Assembly: GCF_018604545.1 (NCBI RefSeq)
Contig: NZ_CP075896.1
Span: forward strand, 7,068,001 to 7,132,000
Source of the DNA: Streptomyces koelreuteriae
GTDB lineage: Bacteria > Actinomycetota > Actinomycetes > Streptomycetales > Streptomycetaceae
Length of the DNA stretch: 64,000 nt
Direction: 5' to 3'
Positions within the stretch are counted from its first letter, which is position 1, and every line of letters starts with the position of its first letter. The translations under genes were made by a program, and so were the position numbers. Positions 16,035 through 28,825 of the stretch are shown here, piece by piece. The notes under the pieces were generated by a model. The model was not told where the DNA came from, made no database searches, and saw only the letters and a program-made list of their open reading frames with translations.

Positions 16035-17321
16035 ATGAGCAAGATCCTTATCCGTGGTGCGAAGGTGCTGGGCGGCGAGCCGCAGGACGTGCTGATCGAC
16101 GGCGGGACCATCGCCCAGGTGGGTGCCGGTCTGAGCGCCGAGGGTGCCGAGGTCGTCGAGGCCGAGGGCAAGGTGCTGCTGCCGGGCCTGGTCGATCTGC
16201 ACACCCATCTGCGCGAGCCCGGCCGTGAGGACTCCGAGACCGTCCTGACCGGCACGCGGGCGGCGGCGAGCGGCGGCTACACCACCGTGTTCGCCATGGC
16301 CAACACCTTCCCGGTCGCCGACACCGCCGGTGTCGTCGAGCAGGTCTGGCGGCTCGGCAAGGAGCACGGCTACTGCGACGTCCAGCCGATCGGTGCCGTC
16401 ACCGTCGGCCTGGAGGGCAGGAAGCTCGCCGAGCTGGGCGCCATGCACGAGTCGGCCGCCGGTGTCACCGTCTTCTCCGACGACGGCAAGTGCGTCCACG
16501 ACGCCGTGATCATGCGCCGCGCCCTGGAGTACGTGAAGGCCTTCGGCGGTGTCGTCGCGCAGCACGCGCAGGAGCCGCGGCTGACCGAGGGCGCCGAGAT
16601 GAACGAGGGCATCGTCTCCGCCGAGCTGGGGCTCGGGGGCTGGCCCGCGGTGGCCGAAGAATCGATCATCGCCCGGGATGTCCTGCTCGCCGACCACGTC
16701 GGCTCCCGCGTCCACATCTGCCACCTGTCGACCGCCGGCTCCGTCGAGATCGTCCGCTGGGCCAAGTCCCGCGGCATCGCCGTCACCGCCGAGGTCACCC
16801 CGCACCACCTCCTCCTCACGGATGAGCTGGTGCGCACCTACAACCCGGTCTACAAGGTCAACCCGCCGCTGCGCACCGAGCGCGACGTGCTGGCCCTGCG
16901 CGAGGCGCTCGCCGACGGCACCATCGACATCGTCGCCACCGACCACGCCCCGCACCCGCACGAGGACAAGGACTGCGAGTGGGCCGCGGCCGCCATGGGC
17001 ATGGTCGGCCTGGAGACCGCGCTGTCAGTGGTGCAGGAGACCATGGTCGACACGGGTCTGCTGGACTGGGCCGGCGTCGCCGACCGGATGTCCGTCAAGC
17101 CCGCGCAGATCGGACAGGCCACGGGCCATGGACGTCCCGTCTCGGCAGGTGAGCCCGCCAACCTCACCCTGGTCGACACGGCATACCGTGGGCTCGTGGA
17201 ACCCGCGGGCTTCGCCTCGCGCAGCCGCAACACCCCCTACGAGGGGCGTGAGCTGCCGGGCCGTGTGACGCACACGTGGCTGCGGGGCAAGGCCACGCTC
17301 GTCGACGGGAAGCTCACGTGA
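16035..17321 (+). CDS. pyrC: Dihydroorotase
   Basis: Cyclises carbamoyl aspartate to dihydroorotate. 428 residues, the class I (long, Gram-positive) form. Metal ligands are visible: DLHTH (His56, His58), the FSDDG aspartate loop, QHAQEP, HICHLS and ATDHAPH. Its TGA overlaps the GTG of the next gene, so expression of that membrane protein should be coupled to PyrC. Confidence 0.96.
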   Translation: MSKILIRGAKVLGGEPQDVLIDGGTIAQVGAGLSAEGAEVVEAEGKVLLPGLVDLHTHLREPGREDSETVLTGTRAAASGGYTTVFAMANTFPVADTAGVVEQVWRLGKEHGYCDVQPIGAVTVGLEGRKLAELGAMHESAAGVTVFSDDGKCVHDAVIMRRALEYVKAFGGVVAQHAQEPRLTEGAEMNEGIVSAELGLGGWPAVAEESIIARDVLLADHVGSRVHICHLSTAGSVEIVRWAKSRGIAVTAEVTPHHLLLTDELVRTYNPVYKVNPPLRTERDVLALREALADGTIDIVATDHAPHPHEDKDCEWAAAAMGMVGLETALSVVQETMVDTGLLDWAGVADRMSVKPAQIGQATGHGRPVSAGEPANLTLVDTAYRGLVEPAGFASRSRNTPYEGRELPGRVTHTWLRGKATLVDGKLT

Positions 17322-17887
17322 CACCTGTACTCCTGCTGGCCGCCGAGAAGGAATCGGCGCAAGTGACCGACTGGGCCGCCCGCATCGGCTGGGTCGTCGG
17401 CCTCGCCCTGTTCGTCGCGCTCGTCTACTGGCTGATGCGCGAGGGCTGGAAGTGGCGCGGCACCCTCCAGGGCGACCTGCCCGAGCTGCCCGTCGCCCCG
17501 GACGACCCGGGGGCCGAGAAGCTGGCCCTGAGCGGCCGCTACCACGGCTCCACCACGGCCGGTCAGTGGCTCGACCGCATCGTGGCCCGGGGCCTGGGCA
17601 CCCGCAGCCGCGTCGAGCTCACCCTCACGGACGCCGGCCTCGACGTCGTACGCCCCGGGGCGAGCGACTTCTTCGTCCCGGCCGCACAGCTGCGTGAGGC
17701 CCGGCTCGACAAGGGCATCGCAGGCAAGGTCCTCACCGAGGGCGGCCTGCTGATCGTGACCTGGGAGCACGGCGACCGGCTGATCGACTCCGGGTTCCGC
17801 TCCGACCACGCGGCCGAGCACAACGAGTGGGTCGAAGCCATCAACACCATGATCGAAACGAACACCAGGGAAGGCGTCGAACGATGA
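17318..17887 (+). CDS. Membrane-anchored PH-like domain protein within the pyr operon
   Basis: 189 residues. One transmembrane helix (about residues 21-40, WAARIGWVVGLALFVALVYW) is followed by a short linker and a beta-rich domain (about 60-180) that looks like a bacterial PH-like domain (GTRSRVELTLTDAGLDVVRPG, LLIVTWEHGDRLIDSGFR). The function is unknown. The GTG at 17318 overlaps the pyrC stop and the stop overlaps the carA ATG (ATGA), so it is locked between two pyrimidine enzymes. Such tight insertion, which I recall also in other streptomycetes, suggests dosage matched to the pathway or an origin as a stable passenger. No catalytic motif is visible. Confidence 0.8.
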   Translation: MTPVLLLAAEKESAQVTDWAARIGWVVGLALFVALVYWLMREGWKWRGTLQGDLPELPVAPDDPGAEKLALSGRYHGSTTAGQWLDRIVARGLGTRSRVELTLTDAGLDVVRPGASDFFVPAAQLREARLDKGIAGKVLTEGGLLIVTWEHGDRLIDSGFRSDHAAEHNEWVEAINTMIETNTREGVER

Positions 17888-19018
17888 CCACCTCCACCAG
17901 GGGAGCCGTGAAAACTCCCGCCGTACTCGTCCTGGAGGATGGCCGTATCTTCCGCGGCCGTGCCTACGGGGCCGTGGGGGAGACCTTCGGCGAAGCGGTG
18001 TTCTCCACCGGCATGACCGGCTACCAGGAGACCCTCACCGACCCCTCGTACCACCGCCAGGTCGTGGTGATGACCGCCCCGCACGTGGGCAACACCGGTG
18101 TGAACGACGAGGACCCCGAGTCCAAGAAGATCTGGGTCTCCGGATACGTCGTGCGCGACCCCGCGCGCGTGCCGTCCAACTGGCGCTCCCGGCGCTCGCT
18201 GGACGAGGAGCTGGCGAAGCAGGGCGTCGTCGGCATCTCCGGCATCGACACCCGCGCCCTCACCCGCCATCTGCGCGAGCGCGGCGCCATGCGCGTCGGC
18301 ATCTTCAGCGGCGAGGCGGTGCGGGAGGACGGCGCGCTGCTGGCCCGCGTCCAGGAAGCCCCCCAGATGAAGGGCGCGAACCTCTCCGCCGAGGTCGCCA
18401 CCACCGAGCCGTACGTCGTGCCCGCGATCGGTGAGAAGAAGTTCACCGTCGCCGCCGTCGACCTCGGCATCAAGGGCATGACCCCGCACCGCATGGCCGA
18501 GCGCGGCATAGAGGTGCACGTGCTCCCCGCCACCGCGACCGTCGAGGACGTCTACGCGGTCGACCCGGACGGCGTGTTCTTCTCCAACGGCCCCGGCGAC
18601 CCGGCCACCGCCGACCACCCCGTCTCCGTCATGCGGGGCGTCCTGGAGCGCGGCACCCCGCTCTTCGGCATCTGCTTCGGCAACCAGATCCTGGGCCGCG
18701 CCCTCGGCTTCGGCACCTTCAAGCTGAAGTACGGCCACCGCGGCATCAACCAGCCCGTGCAGGACCGTACGACCGGCAAGGTCGAGGTCACCGCGCACAA
18801 CCACGGCTTCGCCGTCGACGCACCGCTCGACCGGGTCTCCGAGACCCCGTTCGGCCGCGCCGAGGTGTCGCACGTCTGCCTGAACGACAACGTGGTGGAG
18901 GGGCTGCGGCTTCTCGACCGCCCCGCCTTCAGCGTCCAGTACCACCCCGAAGCGGCAGCCGGCCCGCACGACGCCGCCTACCTGTTCGACCGCTTCGTAT
19001 CCCTGATGGAGGGCCAGC

Positions 19019-19026
<8 letters not shown>
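17884..19026 (+). CDS. carA: Carbamoyl-phosphate synthase small (glutaminase) subunit
   Basis: Releases ammonia from glutamine and passes it to CarB. 380 residues. The class I amidotransferase nucleophile lies in GICFGNQILG, and the His-Glu pair in VQYHPEA. The N-terminal CPSase_sm_chain domain begins VLVLEDGRIFRGRAYG. The ATG at 17884 lies within the stop of the preceding gene and gives an 11-residue lead-in. It overlaps carB by 8 bases. Confidence 0.96.
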
Positions 19027-22327
<3,301 letters not shown>

Positions 22328-22336
22328 CAGCCCCGA

Positions 22337-22362
22337 GGGGGACACCGGAAACGGTGTCCCCC
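22337..22362 (+). terminator. Hairpin after carB
   Basis: A perfect 11-base stem (GGGGGACACCG with CGGTGTCCCCC) closes a GAAA tetraloop. It separates carB from pyrD by position, although pyrD starts only 35 bases later, so it may be a partial terminator or RNA-processing boundary within one operon. Confidence 0.7.
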
Positions 22363-22397
22363 TCTTCGTGAGGACGCCACGTCTTCGTGAGGACATC

Positions 22398-23500
<1,103 letters not shown>

Positions 23501-23504
<4 letters not shown>

Positions 23505-24346
23505 GTTCTTTCGAACCCTTCGGCGCGCGCCTGCGCCGGGCCATGGACGAGCGCGGCCCGCTCTGCGTCGGCATCGACCCGCACGCCTCCCTGCTCGCCG
23601 AGTGGGGCCTGAACGACGACGTGGCCGGCCTGGAGCGGTTCAGCCGCACGGTCGTCGAGGCGCTGGCCGACCGGGTCGCGGTGCTCAAGCCGCAGAGCGC
23701 GTTCTTCGAGCGGTTCGGCTCGCGCGGACTGGCCGTCCTGGAGACATCGGTGGCCGAGGCGCGGGCGGCGGGCGCCCTGGTCGTCATGGACGCCAAGCGC
23801 GGCGACATCGGCTCGACCATGGCCGCGTACGCCGAGTCGTTCCTGCACAAGGACGCGCCGCTGTTCTCCGACGCACTGACGGTCTCGCCCTACCTCGGCT
23901 ACGGCTCGCTCAGCCCGGCCGTCGCCCTGGCCCGGGAGAGCGGCGCCGGGCTGTTCGTGCTGGCGCTGACCTCCAACCCGGAGGGCGGCGAGGTCCAGCA
24001 CGCCGTACGGTCCGACGGCCGGAACATCGGAGCGACGATGCTCGCCCACCTGTCCGCCGAGAACGCGGGGGAGGAGCCACTGGGGTCCTTCGGCGCGGTC
24101 GTCGGGGCCACCCTCGGTGACCTGTCGTCGTACGACCTGGACATCAACGGCCCGCTCCTCGCGCCCGGCATCGGCGCCCAGGGGGCCACGCCGGCCGATC
24201 TTCCGGGGGTCTTCGGCGCGGCGGTGGGCAATGTCGTGCCGAACGTCAGCCGGGGAGTGCTACGCCACGGTCCCGACGCGGTCGCGCTGCGTGACGCCGC
24301 GGAACGCTTCGCTCAGGAGATCCGTCACGCTGTGACCTCCTCCTGA
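23501..24346 (+). CDS. pyrF: Orotidine 5'-phosphate decarboxylase
   Basis: Decarboxylates OMP to UMP. 281 residues, the longer type 2 subfamily used by actinobacteria and myxobacteria. Active-site motifs are GIDPHASLL, the substrate lysine in LKPQSAFFERFG and the catalytic DAKRGDIGST. It starts in the ATGA overlap with pyrD and closes the pyrimidine operon. pyrE is not in the window. Confidence 0.95.
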
Positions 24347-24486
24347 CGACTTCCTGACCTTCTTGTGAGTCCTCCGACGAGTGGCCGGGGGAGGGCTTGA
24401 GTCTGAATACATCCTCAAATCCGGGGCAGTATGTCCTAAATGTCTGTTCAGATGAAGGCTGACCAGGACTTTTCCGCTGTTCTCGC

Positions 24487-24536
24487 TGACTCTGGCGGAC
24501 TTGCCCGCTAGTCTCCGACGAGAGTCAACGGGCAAG
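24487..24536 (+). promoter_or_regulatory. Interleaved inverted repeats upstream of sIHF
   Basis: The 277 bases between pyrF and sIHF are less G+C-rich than their surroundings and probably hold the sIHF promoter. Two perfect inverted repeats interlock there: TGACTCT (24487-24493) with AGAGTCA (24521-24527), and CTTGCCCG (24500-24507) with CGGGCAAG (24529-24536). In RNA the two stems exclude each other, which could give alternative leader folds; in DNA they could be protein sites. Confidence 0.4.
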
Positions 24537-24623
24537 CGTGTTGCTCGTGGCTCCCCAGGTGTGGGGCGACTAGGTTCCTCACCGGTCCGTATCCGACAGT
24601 TCGACATCCGAGGTGACGTAGGC

Positions 24624-24947
24624 GTGGCTCTTCCGCCCCTTACCCCTGAACAGCGCGCAGCCGCGCTCGAAAAGGCCGCCGCGGCTCGCCGGGAGCGGGC
24701 CGAGGTCAAGAATCGACTCAAGCACTCCGGCGCCTCCCTTCACGAGGTCATCAAGCAGGGCCAGGAGAACGACGTCATCGGCAAGATGAAGGTCTCCGCT
24801 CTCCTTGAGTCCCTGCCGGGCGTGGGCAAGGTCCGCGCCAAGCAGATCATGGAGCGACTCGGTATCTCCGAGAGCCGTCGTGTGCGCGGCCTCGGGTCCA
24901 ACCAGATCGCCTCCCTGGAGCGCGAGTTCGGCAGCACCGGTTCCTGA
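24624..24947 (+). CDS. sihF: Integration host factor-like nucleoid protein sIHF
   Basis: Actinobacterial nucleoid-associated protein that binds DNA and affects compaction, sporulation septation and antibiotic production. 107 residues: a long N-terminal helix rich in Ala/Arg/Glu (about 8-40) and a compact domain with the helix-two-turn-helix LESLPGVGKVRAKQIMERLGI (about 62-82). It is not homologous to E. coli IHF. The GTG at 24624, giving the conserved ALPPLTPEQR, is preferred over the open frame reaching back to 24501; GAGGTG lies 9 bases upstream. Confidence 0.95.
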   Translation: MALPPLTPEQRAAALEKAAAARRERAEVKNRLKHSGASLHEVIKQGQENDVIGKMKVSALLESLPGVGKVRAKQIMERLGISESRRVRGLGSNQIASLEREFGSTGS

Positions 24948-24993
24948 ACCGGGCACTCCGGGGGAGCGAGTCCCGGGCACTCCGGGATTGCTG

Positions 24994-24999
24994 GATAAT
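24994..24999 (+). promoter_or_regulatory. Putative -10 box for leaderless gmk
   Basis: GATAAT ends 6 bases before the gmk ATG at 25006, which would place initiation at the start codon. No ribosome site is seen between them. Confidence 0.4.
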
Positions 25000-25005
25000 C
25001 GCTGC

Positions 25006-25599
25006 ATGGCTGCAACACCCCGGGGGACGACCCCCGTACCCCCGGACGTACGTCCGCGGCTGACCGTGCTCTCCGGCCCCTCAGGGGTCGGCAAGAGCAC
25101 GGTCGTCGCCCATATGCGCAAGGAACACCCCGAGGTCTGGCTCTCGGTGTCGGCGACGACCCGCAAGCCCCGCCCCGGCGAGAAGCACGGTGTCCACTAC
25201 TTCTTCGTCACCGACGACGAGATGGACAAGCTGATCGCCAACGGCGAACTGCTCGAGTGGGCCGAGTTCGCCGGCAACCGCTACGGCACGCCGCGTGCGG
25301 CCGTGCAGGAGCGCCTGGAGGCCGGTGAGCCGGTCCTCCTCGAGATCGACCTGCAGGGCGCCCGTCTGGTCCGGGAGTCGATGCCCGAGGCCCAGCTGGT
25401 GTTCCTGGCTCCGCCCTCCTGGGAGGAGCTGGTGCGCAGGCTCACCGGGCGGGGCACCGAACCGCCCGAGGTGATCGAGCGGCGGCTGGAGGCGGCGAAG
25501 ATCGAACTCGCCGCGGAGCCGGAGTTCGACACCACCCTGGTCAACACCTCCGTCGAGGACGTGGCTCGCGAGCTGCTAGCCTTGATGGACGTGGTGTGA
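25006..25599 (+). CDS. gmk: Guanylate kinase
   Basis: Phosphorylates GMP to GDP with ATP. 197 residues. P-loop SGPSGVGKST (about 25-34), GMP-binding SATTRKPRPGE and YFFVTDDEMD, and the lid region RLTGRGTEPPEVIERRL are intact. The ATG at 25006 is preceded by a -10-like box and no ribosome site, so the transcript may be leaderless. The N-terminus is extended by about 20 residues of Pro/Thr relative to the E. coli enzyme. rpoZ follows after 69 bases. Confidence 0.95.
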   Translation: MAATPRGTTPVPPDVRPRLTVLSGPSGVGKSTVVAHMRKEHPEVWLSVSATTRKPRPGEKHGVHYFFVTDDEMDKLIANGELLEWAEFAGNRYGTPRAAVQERLEAGEPVLLEIDLQGARLVRESMPEAQLVFLAPPSWEELVRRLTGRGTEPPEVIERRLEAAKIELAAEPEFDTTLVNTSVEDVARELLALMDVV

Positions 25600-25668
25600 C
25601 CATCGCTGATCGACTCGATCCTCGCTGATCACCCCGACCATTCTTTCCCATCCATCGGAAGGTAGAGC

Positions 25669-25941
25669 GTGTCCTCTTCCATCTCCGCGCCCGAGGGCAT
25701 CATCAACCCGCCGATCGACGAGCTTCTCGAGGCCACGGACTCGAAGTACAGCCTCGTGATCTACGCGGCCAAGCGGGCCCGCCAGATCAACGCGTACTAC
25801 TCGCAGCTCGGCGAGGGCCTCCTCGAGTACGTCGGTCCCCTCGTCGACACCCACGTCCACGAGAAGCCGCTCTCGATCGCCCTCCGCGAGATCAACGCGG
25901 GGCTGCTCACGTCCGAGGCCATCGAGGGCCCGGCGCAGTAA
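25669..25941 (+). CDS. rpoZ: RNA polymerase omega subunit
   Basis: Assists folding and assembly of the beta' subunit. 90 residues with the family core PPIDELLEATDSKYSLVIYAAKRARQINAYY. GTG start at 25669 with GGAAGG 9 bases upstream. The neighbours gmk and coaBC are the usual ones. A strong hairpin follows. Confidence 0.95.
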   Translation: MSSSISAPEGIINPPIDELLEATDSKYSLVIYAAKRARQINAYYSQLGEGLLEYVGPLVDTHVHEKPLSIALREINAGLLTSEAIEGPAQ

Positions 25942-25970
25942 GTAGTATTTCCAGCTTGACGCTGACTTTT

Positions 25971-26005
25971 CCACAGGCCCGGCAGGTCGACTGCCGGGCC
26001 TGTGG
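25971..26005 (+). terminator. Terminator after rpoZ
   Basis: A perfect 15-base stem (25971-25985 with 25991-26005) and a 5-base GTCGA loop. It lies 29 bases after the rpoZ stop. Confidence 0.8.
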
Positions 26006-26055
26006 TGTGTCATGGAGTCGTACGGTGTGCCGGTTGCCGAGGTCCGGGGAGAAGC

Positions 26056-27258
26056 GTGGACAAGCCGAAGGTCGTTCTGGGGGTCAGCGGCGGCATCGCC
26101 GCGTACAAGGCCTGTGAGCTGCTGCGGCGGCTGACGGAGTCGGGCCATGACGTGCGCGTGGTGCCCACCGCCTCCGCGCTGCACTTCGTCGGCGCCGCCA
26201 CCTGGTCCGCGCTCTCCGGGCACCCGGTCTCCACCGAGGTGTGGGACGACGTCCACGAGGTCCCGCACGTCCGCATCGGACAGCACGCCGACCTGGTCGT
26301 CGTCGCCCCGGCCACCGCCGACATGCTCGCCAAGGCCGCCCACGGCCTCGCCGACGACCTGCTGACCAACACCCTGCTCACCGCCCGATGTCCGGTCGTC
26401 TTCGCGCCCGCCATGCACACGGAGATGTGGGAGCACCCGGCCACCCAGGAGAACGTGGCGACGCTGCGCCGCCGCGGTGCCGTCGTCATCGAGCCGGCCG
26501 TGGGCCGTCTCACCGGCGTCGACACCGGCAAGGGCCGGCTGCCCGACCCGGGTGAGATCTTCGAGGTGTGCCGCCGGGTCCTGGCCCGGGGCGTGGGCGA
26601 GCCGGACCTCACGGGACGGCATGTCGTGGTCAGCGCGGGCGGCACCCGCGAGCCCCTGGACCCGGTGCGGTTCCTGGGCAACCGCTCCTCCGGCAAACAG
26701 GGCTACGCCCTCGCCCGCACCGCGGCCGCCCGCGGCGCCCGTGTCACCCTGATCGCGGCCAACAGCACCCTGCCGGACCCGGCCGGGGTGGACGTCGTCC
26801 CCGTCGGCACCGCCGCGCACCTGCGCGAGGAGGTGCTCAGAGCCGCAGCCGACGCCGACGCCGTGGTCATGGCGGCGGCGGTGGCGGACTTCCGGCCGGT
26901 CACCTACGCGGCCGGGAAGATCAAGAAGAAGGACGACCAGGAGCCGGAGCCGATCGCCCTGGCGCGGAATCCGGACATCCTCGCGGAGATCTCCACCGGC
27001 CGGATCCGCCCCGGACAGGTGATCGTCGGCTTCGCCGCGGAGACGGACGACGTGCTCGCCAACGGCCGCGCCAAACTGAAGCGCAAGGGCTGCGATCTGC
27101 TGGTGGTGAACGAGGTCGGGGAGCGCAAGACCTTCGGCTCCGAGGAGAACGAGGCCGTCGTGCTCGGCGCCGACGGCAGCGAGACCCCGGTGCCCCACGG
27201 GCCCAAGGAAGCCCTGGCCGAAACCGTGTGGGACCTGGTGGCCGGGCGCCTCGGCTGA
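26056..27258 (+). CDS. coaBC: Bifunctional phosphopantothenoylcysteine decarboxylase/phosphopantothenate-cysteine ligase
   Basis: Performs two steps of coenzyme A synthesis. 400 residues. The CoaC flavoprotein half begins KVVLGVSGGIAAYKACELLR and has PAMHTEMWEHPATQEN; the CoaB half starts near residue 190 with VVSAGGTREPLDPVRFLGNRSSGK and ends with KRKGCDLLVVNEV. The start is the GTG at 26056 after GGGGAGAAG; the longer open frame overlaps the rpoZ terminator. The 237 bases to metK hold no other gene that I can support. Confidence 0.95.
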   Translation: MDKPKVVLGVSGGIAAYKACELLRRLTESGHDVRVVPTASALHFVGAATWSALSGHPVSTEVWDDVHEVPHVRIGQHADLVVVAPATADMLAKAAHGLADDLLTNTLLTARCPVVFAPAMHTEMWEHPATQENVATLRRRGAVVIEPAVGRLTGVDTGKGRLPDPGEIFEVCRRVLARGVGEPDLTGRHVVVSAGGTREPLDPVRFLGNRSSGKQGYALARTAAARGARVTLIAANSTLPDPAGVDVVPVGTAAHLREEVLRAAADADAVVMAAAVADFRPVTYAAGKIKKKDDQEPEPIALARNPDILAEISTGRIRPGQVIVGFAAETDDVLANGRAKLKRKGCDLLVVNEVGERKTFGSEENEAVVLGADGSETPVPHGPKEALAETVWDLVAGRLG

Positions 27259-27495
27259 TGTTTCAGTCACCCTGCGCCTGTGTGAACCCCGGCCGATCGG
27301 GGCGTGGCGCCTCTGGCCAACCTCGACCGACATTGGGCAGAATGCCCGTGCCGCAGGTCACAGCACTCCCGAGTGGCGAGACAGGGGGGCCGTGGCCGAA
27401 GCGTGACCCGTAAACTGTTCCACGGACGGCGTGAGGTGCAGCCCCCGCCGTTCGCCAATGATCAGACAGCAGCCGCTGCAACCCCAGGGAGCGTT

Positions 27496-28704
27496 GTGTC
27501 CCGTCGCCTGTTCACCTCGGAGTCCGTGACCGAGGGTCACCCTGACAAGATCGCTGACCAGATCAGCGACACCATCCTCGACGCGTTGCTCCGCGAGGAC
27601 CCGACCTCTCGGGTCGCCGTCGAGACGCTGATCACGACCGGCCTGGTACACGTGGCCGGCGAGGTCACGACCAAGACGTACGCGGACATCGCGACGCTGG
27701 TCCGGAACAAGATCCTCGAAATCGGCTACGACTCCTCGAAGAAGGGCTTCGACGGCGCCTCCTGCGGCGTCTCGGTGTCCATCGGCGCGCAGTCCCCGGA
27801 CATCGCCCAGGGTGTCGACACGGCGTACGAGTCCCGTGTCGAGGGCGACGAGGACGAGCTCGACAAGCAGGGCGCCGGTGACCAGGGCCTGATGTTCGGC
27901 TACGCGACGGACGAGACGCCGACGCTCATGCCGCTGCCGATCTTCCTGGCGCACCGCCTCTCGAAGCGCCTGTCCGAGGTGCGCAAGAACGGCACCATCC
28001 CCTACCTGCGCCCGGACGGAAAGACCCAGGTCACCATCGAGTACGACGGTGACAAGGCGGTCCGTCTGGACACCGTCGTGGTCTCCTCCCAGCACGCCTC
28101 GGACATCGACCTGGACTCGCTGCTGGCTCCGGACATCAAGGAGTTCGTGGTCGAGCCGGAGCTGAAGGCGCTGCTCGACGAGGGCATCAAGATCGACACG
28201 GAGAACTACCGTCTCCTGGTCAACCCCACCGGCCGCTTCGAGATCGGCGGCCCGATGGGCGACGCCGGCCTGACCGGCCGCAAGATCATCATCGACACCT
28301 ACGGCGGCATGGCCCGCCACGGCGGCGGTGCCTTCTCCGGCAAGGACCCGTCCAAGGTCGACCGCTCCGCCGCGTACGCGATGCGCTGGGTCGCCAAGAA
28401 CGTCGTCGCCGCGGGCCTCGCGACCCGCTGCGAGGTCCAGGTGGCGTACGCGATCGGCAAGGCCGAGCCGGTGGGCCTGTTCGTCGAGACCTTCGGCACG
28501 GCCAAGATCGACACGGACAGGATCGAGAAGGCGATCGACGAGGTCTTCGACCTCCGTCCGGCCGCCATCATCCGCGACCTCGACCTGCTCCGCCCGATCT
28601 ACGCCCAGACCGCGGCGTACGGCCACTTCGGCCGCGAGCTTCCCGAGTTCACCTGGGAGCAGGCGGACCGCGTGGACGCGCTGCGCAAGGCGGCGGGCCT
28701 GTAG
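27496..28704 (+). CDS. metK: S-adenosylmethionine synthetase
   Basis: Makes SAM from methionine and ATP. 402 residues. Motifs: SESVTEGHPDKIADQISD with the catalytic His near residue 16, GAGDQGLMFGYA, and GGGAFSGKDPSKVDRSAAY. The GTG at 27496 yields the conserved SRRLFTSESV N-terminus with AGGGAG upstream; the longer open frame to 27304 has no family similarity. No SAM riboswitch is apparent upstream. A UUCG-loop terminator follows. Confidence 0.96.
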   Translation: MSRRLFTSESVTEGHPDKIADQISDTILDALLREDPTSRVAVETLITTGLVHVAGEVTTKTYADIATLVRNKILEIGYDSSKKGFDGASCGVSVSIGAQSPDIAQGVDTAYESRVEGDEDELDKQGAGDQGLMFGYATDETPTLMPLPIFLAHRLSKRLSEVRKNGTIPYLRPDGKTQVTIEYDGDKAVRLDTVVVSSQHASDIDLDSLLAPDIKEFVVEPELKALLDEGIKIDTENYRLLVNPTGRFEIGGPMGDAGLTGRKIIIDTYGGMARHGGGAFSGKDPSKVDRSAAYAMRWVAKNVVAAGLATRCEVQVAYAIGKAEPVGLFVETFGTAKIDTDRIEKAIDEVFDLRPAAIIRDLDLLRPIYAQTAAYGHFGRELPEFTWEQADRVDALRKAAGL

Positions 28705-28728
28705 GTCCGACGCCTTCACGGCACCGAG

Positions 28729-28762
28729 CGAGGCCCGGCACCCTTCGGGGGGCCGGGCCTCG
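28729..28762 (+). terminator. Terminator after metK
   Basis: 14 base pairs with one A-G mismatch and a TTCG tetraloop (28729-28743 with 28748-28762), 24 bases after the metK stop. Confidence 0.8.
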
Positions 28763-28825
28763 TCGCTACCCCGGGGGCCCTTCCGGCGCCGTCGGTTGTC
28801 AGTGGTGTTTGGTAAGAATGCAAGC

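Noticed and set aside
24487..24536. H-type RNA pseudoknot upstream of sIHF
   Set aside because: The second-stem geometry leaves a single base to cross a 7-pair stem, which is not feasible; alternative folds are more plausible.
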